This document shows positions 7,300 through 10,425 of a DNA stretch of 10,425 bases, in pieces. Position 1 is the stretch's first letter, and every line of letters begins with the position of its first letter. Source of the stretch: an uncultured Oscillospiraceae bacterium (lineage in GTDB: Bacteria > Bacillota > Clostridia > Oscillospirales > Ruminococcaceae); assembly GCA_902490585.1 (NCBI GenBank), contig CABUEI010000064.1, forward strand, positions 1 to 10,425, read 5' to 3'. Under the pieces are notes generated by a model, which ran no database searches, was not told the DNA's origin, and saw nothing but the letters and a program-made list of their open reading frames with translations. The translations under genes and the position numbers were made by a program.

Positions 7300-7941
7300 A
7301 TGCAGAACTGTTGTCTTTGGATAGGCGGAGTGAAAGTTTCCGACCTTGACGGCATCAGGGACAATTTTAATATAACCGATGTTAAAGGTTATTATCTCGG
7401 CGGCAGACTTGCCGACTGGCTCAGAATGGGCGGTTATGATACCGAGGCAACAAAGGTTGATAACATCGACAAAAACGGCGATACAGACAAGGCACTTGAG
7501 AATATATTTCTTGGTACAGATAAAGAAACCGAAAGTGAAAACAAAAGCGGTGAATACGGCGGTTATCGTTTTTTAACCGTAACTCCGCCGTTTTTAAAGC
7601 GTGACGCAGGTACGATTGTATTATCCGCAGACGGCTCTTTCAGAGCACCTGTAACAGAGGACGGTTCTTTTGTCGGTTCGTATACAGGTTCATCATTTGC
7701 AGGTTTGTTCGGTTCATTCGGCTCGTTCATGTACAGGCACAGTTATGAATATGAGTACGGTTCGGGAAAAACGAGTTTCGGCTCGTTTAATATCGGCAGT
7801 TTTGATATAACGAGTTTTCTTTCGGGAAGTTTTTCGTATGATGAACTGTGCGAGGGCGGAAGCTTTACACCGAAGGCGCTTATGCTTTTCTTTTCGTCTG
7901 AGCCGCTTAACCGTTACGGATACGGTATTCATCTGATATGA
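7300..7941 (+). CDS. GSF-repeat protein with N-terminal GRLxxWL motif, function unknown
   Basis: This is a 213-residue protein of unknown function. Residues 13-72 contain DLDGIRDNFNI, then YYLGGRLADWL (31-41), GYDTEA (45-50) and LENIF (66-70). I have an impression of a similar small bacterial domain (a YYxxGRLxxWLxxxxYxxEA pattern) attached to diverse proteins, but cannot name it. Residues 105-190 hold eight GSF triplets plus GSY, SSF and two TSF. At 161-180 they are in strict five-residue register (GSFNI, GSFDI, TSFLS, GSFSY), which resembles pentapeptide-repeat beta-solenoids with Phe as the central residue. No signal peptide or membrane helix is evident, so a cytoplasmic location is likely. 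Start is ATG with AAAGGA eight bases upstream. The gene lies 35 bases after the CCA-like gene and overlaps the next gene by four bases (ATGA). Scaffold, binding partner or modification substrate are all possible. Confidence 0.75.
   Translation: MQNCCLWIGGVKVSDLDGIRDNFNITDVKGYYLGGRLADWLRMGGYDTEATKVDNIDKNGDTDKALENIFLGTDKETESENKSGEYGGYRFLTVTPPFLKRDAGTIVLSADGSFRAPVTEDGSFVGSYTGSSFAGLFGSFGSFMYRHSYEYEYGSGKTSFGSFNIGSFDITSFLSGSFSYDELCEGGSFTPKALMLFFSSEPLNRYGYGIHLI
7633..7866 (+). repeat. coding repeat: Gly-Ser-Phe triplet array
   Basis: This stretch encodes residues 112-189 of the preceding protein, with GSF at residues 112, 122, 138, 141, 161, 166, 176 and 187 and the variants GSY (126), SSF (131) and TSF (158, 171). 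Spacing is irregular at first and exactly five residues from 161 to 180. The codons differ widely between copies: Gly is GGT, GGC or GGA, and Ser uses TCT, TCA, TCG, AGT and AGC. The repeat is therefore kept at the protein level and is not a fresh DNA tandem duplication. Confidence 0.8.
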
Positions 7942-8768
7942 ACGGATTTCATTCTTTTTCATCTGCGGCTTTTTTCGCAAAACACCCCGGTGAAAAACTC
8001 AGTATGAGCCTTCCCGACATATACTGCACAGCGATTTCGGCTTTGCAATGGCGCAAGAACGGCAACAGCATAACTATGCTTACCGACAGCGCAGGAGCAG
8101 AGCTTTTTTCCGCTCTTGGTATAAACGATATATGGAATGATATAAATGTTGTTATCCCTGATGATCTTGACGGGATAGATCCCGTTATGTTCTGGGCAGG
8201 CGGCAAGCTTATTGCTCTGCAACAGTTTCCTGCACCGTGTGCCATGATAGATACGGATTTCATCGTGTGGGAGGATCCGCCGTTTGAGGATAAGATAATA
8301 GCGGCGCATGAAGAAGATCTTATGCCGTCGGTTTATCCCGATGTATCGGTGTTCAGACTGAAAGGCAAAGTGCTTGACGAGGGACTTGATTATAACACAC
8401 TGCCGCTGAACACGGCGTTTTTGTATATACCCGATGAGGACTTCAAGCAGTATTACACCTCACGTTCCATAGCGTTCATGAAGTCGGCGGTGTACGGCGG
8501 AGATTATCTTACATATATGGTTTTCGCAGAGCAGAGATTGCTGCCTATGCTTGCTAAACGGTGCGGTATTGAATACACTACGCTTCTTGACAAGAACAGG
8601 TTATTTTTACCGCAAAGCAAATACACTCACCTGTGGGGAGCAAAGCAGAAAATGCGTGATGACAAAGCACAGCTGGATAAGTTCTGTGAGCGGTGCAAGA
8701 ACAGGATAAGAAAATCGTACCCCGGGTATGAATATATAATCGAGAATATCGAAAAGACAGAAAAATAA
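7938..8768 (+). CDS. DUF6734-like putative glycosyltransferase-fold protein
   Basis: This 276-residue soluble protein looks like the uncharacterised DUF6734 family, recognised from memory by its FHSF opening (4-7), LPDIYCTAISALQWRK (25-40), ITMLTDSAGAELF (45-57), DPVMFWAGGKLIAL (81-94) and a late THLWGAKQ (230-237). CAMIDTDFIVW (101-111) contains an Asp-Thr-Asp (105-107) placed like the DxD metal and sugar-nucleotide motif of GT-A glycosyltransferases; LPLNTAF (155-161) and His231 sit where such enzymes have acceptor and late metal-binding elements. Enzyme activity is therefore plausible but inferred, and donor and acceptor are unknown. No signal peptide or membrane helix is seen. The ATG overlaps the stop of the GSF-repeat gene (ATGA), so the two should be co-translated and may act together. 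The stop codon lies at the edge of the following terminator hairpin. Confidence 0.75.
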   Translation: MNGFHSFSSAAFFAKHPGEKLSMSLPDIYCTAISALQWRKNGNSITMLTDSAGAELFSALGINDIWNDINVVIPDDLDGIDPVMFWAGGKLIALQQFPAPCAMIDTDFIVWEDPPFEDKIIAAHEEDLMPSVYPDVSVFRLKGKVLDEGLDYNTLPLNTAFLYIPDEDFKQYYTSRSIAFMKSAVYGGDYLTYMVFAEQRLLPMLAKRCGIEYTTLLDKNRLFLPQSKYTHLWGAKQKMRDDKAQLDKFCERCKNRIRKSYPGYEYIIENIEKTEK

Positions 8769-8802
8769 GCTGTATACTACGGATTTCCGTAATATACAGC
8801 TT
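8767..8802. terminator. bidirectional rho-independent terminator between convergent genes
   Basis: Two 16-base arms (8767-8782 and 8787-8802) are complementary except for a single C-A mismatch and are separated by the four-base loop ATTT. On the plus strand the hairpin is followed by TTATTATTT, and on the minus strand by TTATTTTTC, so it can stop transcription of both the seven-gene plus-strand operon and the minus-strand amidase gene. The left arm begins inside the TAA stop of the DUF6734-like gene. Confidence 0.92.
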
Positions 8803-8805
8803 TTA

Positions 8806-10227
8806 TTATTTGTCGTTATAGCCGATAATCTTTATCAGTCTTATGTCAGTGTAGCCGTATGCACTCATCGGGTAATCAACTCTGTCGGTGGTGTTGCTGT
8901 TTATGAGTAAGTCAACAACATTGCCGTTGTCATCGTATATTACCTTTGACACTATTACGCTGTGGTGTGCCCAGCCGTCAACTACATACTGGATCACGTC
9001 ACCCGGCTGTGCGCTGAAGATGTTGCCGTCGGTTTCTGCAACTAAGCCTTTACCTGTGTTCTTATTGCAGTATTCGTAGAAATATTCTGTACCTGACCAT
9101 GAACCTGATCTGCCTGTGGGTGATTCAGAAAGATCGCTTTCATCGTAAAACCATTTCCACTGCTCGTTTCCGCTCCAGTCCATCGGTATACCCGACGCAA
9201 ACAGTGCCTGAGAAACGTAGTTCTGGCAGTTGCCGCCGTATATAGCATAGTCGCTGTAATCGGGGTTTCTTACTACCTTGTCACCGTCAACCCACTCATA
9301 TGAATAAGCAACGGCTTTGTCACGGTCGTATTGGTGCTTGGCGGTTGTTGTCGCCTTGAAACTGTCGGGGTTTGCGTTATAATCCGAAAGCATCTGCTCC
9401 TGCTTGGTTATGTTGGTTTCCGCATCGGCTTTAAGCGTTTTCAGAATACCCGAGTACATTTTATCGCAATCGGTATTTTCGGGAATCTTCATGTCTTTCA
9501 GATAATACTCGTCATAGTCATAACCGAGATAATTCATTACACGCTCTTCAATAAGTAGATTTACATCGGTATCTTCTGCAAGTATGTCAAACTTGTATTT
9601 TCCGTCAGTGCCTTTTGAAACCTGTGCTTCAACTTCCATGCCGCAGGACTCGGCAGGAGTGTCGCATATTGCGAATGAAACCTTTTCGCTTATTGTGTAG
9701 TTGATCGTGTAAACGCCTTTGTTTACGGTCGCACTTTCAACGTTTATCACAAACGATGCCTCGTCATAGCTAAGATCGGCAGAGCGGCACTGCCTTGCAT
9801 ATATCAGATATTGAAGCGAGGTATTGCAGAAACCTGAGTACAGCCTGCCGTATGTACTGCCGGTGTTGAAATACTGCGACAATGACTTATATTCAAGCTC
9901 GCCTGTGTATTCGTATTTGTCTGATGTGTAATCAAGCAGTAGCTGCCTTATCTCAGCCGGGAGTTTAACACCATCGTCGGTGGTTATTTCGCCGCTGACA
10001 AGGGTTATTTTTTCAGGTTCTGCCGTGTCGGTAACGGGCAAAGTTTCACTTGTTGCAGATGAGCTTTCACTCTCCTGCACCGAAGAGGAGGTTTCGCCCT
10101 CGTTATTCTGTCTTACAAAACCGAGCAGTGCTAAAAAAGCACCTATCACCACTGCCGCCGAGATGCCTATCATTGCAAGCTTTTTCAGCTTTGAATTTCT
10201 GCGTCTGTATCGTCTTTTTCTGTACAA
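8806..10227 (-). CDS. membrane-anchored extracellular protein with C-terminal Amidase_6 domain
   Basis: The 473-residue protein has a very basic start (MYRKRRYRRRNSKLKK), one membrane helix at about 17-38, and a Ser/Glu/Thr-rich linker at 42-72, so the bulk should be outside the cell. Residues 80-290 form a region I cannot assign, with an NTF2-like or adhesin-like feel but no clear motif. Residues 298-470 match the putative amidase domain Amidase_6: YDRDKAVAYSYEW (300-312), GGNCQNYVSQALFASGIPMD (331-350) with probable nucleophile Cys334, GSWSGTEYFYEY (375-386), QPGDVIQY (407-414) and WAHHSVIVSKV (419-429) with probable catalytic His422. These are NlpC/P60-like features, so a peptidoglycan or peptide amide bond is the likely target. 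Six other cysteines (134, 147, 188, 195, 254, 387) could form disulfides. Start is TTG with AGGAG eight bases upstream; the first ATG (codon 19) would delete the basic anchor end. It is transcribed alone, convergent to the operon. Confidence 0.85.
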   Translation of the reverse strand: MYRKRRYRRRNSKLKKLAMIGISAAVVIGAFLALLGFVRQNNEGETSSSVQESESSSATSETLPVTDTAEPEKITLVSGEITTDDGVKLPAEIRQLLLDYTSDKYEYTGELEYKSLSQYFNTGSTYGRLYSGFCNTSLQYLIYARQCRSADLSYDEASFVINVESATVNKGVYTINYTISEKVSFAICDTPAESCGMEVEAQVSKGTDGKYKFDILAEDTDVNLLIEERVMNYLGYDYDEYYLKDMKIPENTDCDKMYSGILKTLKADAETNITKQEQMLSDYNANPDSFKATTTAKHQYDRDKAVAYSYEWVDGDKVVRNPDYSDYAIYGGNCQNYVSQALFASGIPMDWSGNEQWKWFYDESDLSESPTGRSGSWSGTEYFYEYCNKNTGKGLVAETDGNIFSAQPGDVIQYVVDGWAHHSVIVSKVIYDDNGNVVDLLINSNTTDRVDYPMSAYGYTDIRLIKIIGYNDK

Positions 10228-10235
10228 TGCCTTTG

Positions 10236-10240
10236 CTCCT
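10236..10240 (-). promoter_or_regulatory. ribosome binding site fixing a TTG start for the amidase gene
   Basis: On the minus strand AGGAG lies eight bases before the TTG at 10227. This, with the basic residues it adds before the membrane helix, decides the start codon. Confidence 0.75.
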
Positions 10241-10263
10241 GTTTTTGTTTTTCCGTCATATCT

Positions 10264-10292
10264 ATTATATCGTTTATTACGACTGATTTCAA
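10264..10292 (-). promoter_or_regulatory. sigma-A-type promoter for the amidase gene
   Basis: The minus strand reads TTGAAA (10292-10287), a 17-base spacer, and TATAAT (10269-10264). Hexamers and spacing are identical to those of the pyrG promoter in this window. Transcription should start near 10257, leaving a leader of about 30 nucleotides that contains the AGGAG ribosome site. Confidence 0.87.
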
Positions 10293-10425
10293 GGTGTAAT
10301 CTGCCGTTTCTGTTGTTATAATATAATGTTTACCTTAAACTGACCTTAGTAAACAGGATTTTTTATTTGTCAATGTGCATAGGTAAAATTTAGATTTTGG
10401 TGGAATATGCACAAAAAATGCGATA
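10293..10425. other. AT-rich non-coding DNA upstream of the amidase gene
   Basis: No ORF with a credible ribosome site is present on either strand up to the window edge. A short inverted repeat (GTTTAC at 10328-10333 and GTAAAC at 10349-10354, 15-base gap) sits just upstream of the amidase promoter and could be a regulator site or chance. A TTGACA on the minus strand near 10368-10373 has no good -10 at the right distance. Confidence 0.5.

Noticed and set aside
7300..7941. GSF-repeat protein as a spider-silk-like, collagen-like or secreted adhesin
   Set aside because: There is no signal peptide, membrane anchor or sortase motif, and Gly is not at every third residue.
10328..10354. Inverted repeat GTTTAC/GTAAAC as a terminator
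   Set aside because: The perfect stem is only six base pairs, AT-rich, and the T-run starts several bases after it. No gene ends nearby on the plus strand, so an operator or chance is more likely.

Overview
The window looks like chromosomal DNA from a low-to-mid-GC Gram-positive anaerobe, most likely a clostridial member of the Ruminococcaceae/Oscillospiraceae. This is an inference. It rests on strong AGGAGG-type ribosome sites, frequent TTG starts, heavy ATA (Ile) use, sigma-A-like promoters, a lipoprotein-type HlyD adaptor, an Amidase_6 cell-envelope protein, and a base composition of roughly mid-40s %GC judged by eye. No plasmid, phage, IS, CRISPR, tRNA or rRNA signature was seen.

Layout. 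(1) Positions 1-710, minus strand: the N-terminal 236 codons of CTP synthase (pyrG), running off the left edge, with a near-consensus promoter. (2) Positions 711-1063: a divergent intergenic region. (3) Positions 1064-8768, plus strand: seven tightly spaced genes (gaps of 43, 24, -1, 18, 35 and -4 bases) that could form one transcript. They encode an HlyD-like lipoprotein adaptor, a two-repeat FtsX/MacB-type permease, an 80-residue two-helix membrane protein, a TtcA-family PP-loop tRNA thiolase, a divergent tRNA-nucleotidyltransferase (CCA-enzyme)-like protein, a Gly-Ser-Phe repeat protein, and a DUF6734-like putative glycosyltransferase. (4) Positions 8767-8802: a strong hairpin between convergent genes that can end transcription in both directions. 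(5) Positions 8806-10227, minus strand: a membrane-anchored extracellular protein with a C-terminal Amidase_6 domain, a TTG start and a near-perfect promoter. (6) Positions 10293-10425: upstream non-coding DNA.

How the genes may work together. The first two plus-strand genes should form an envelope transport or mechanotransmission complex, but the ABC ATPase such complexes need is not in the window. The next genes concern tRNA: a normal-looking TtcA-type enzyme, then a CCA-enzyme-like protein that keeps the overall order of the family but has lost most of its diagnostic catalytic and base-selecting residues, so it may be a pseudoenzyme or have a new role. The last two genes are the least ordinary part. 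A protein with an N-terminal GRLxxWL-type motif and a C-terminal array of GSF triplets, partly in a five-residue period, overlaps by 4 bases a gene for a DxD-containing glycosyltransferase-like protein. A coupled substrate/modifying-enzyme or partner pair is a testable idea, not a demonstrated function.
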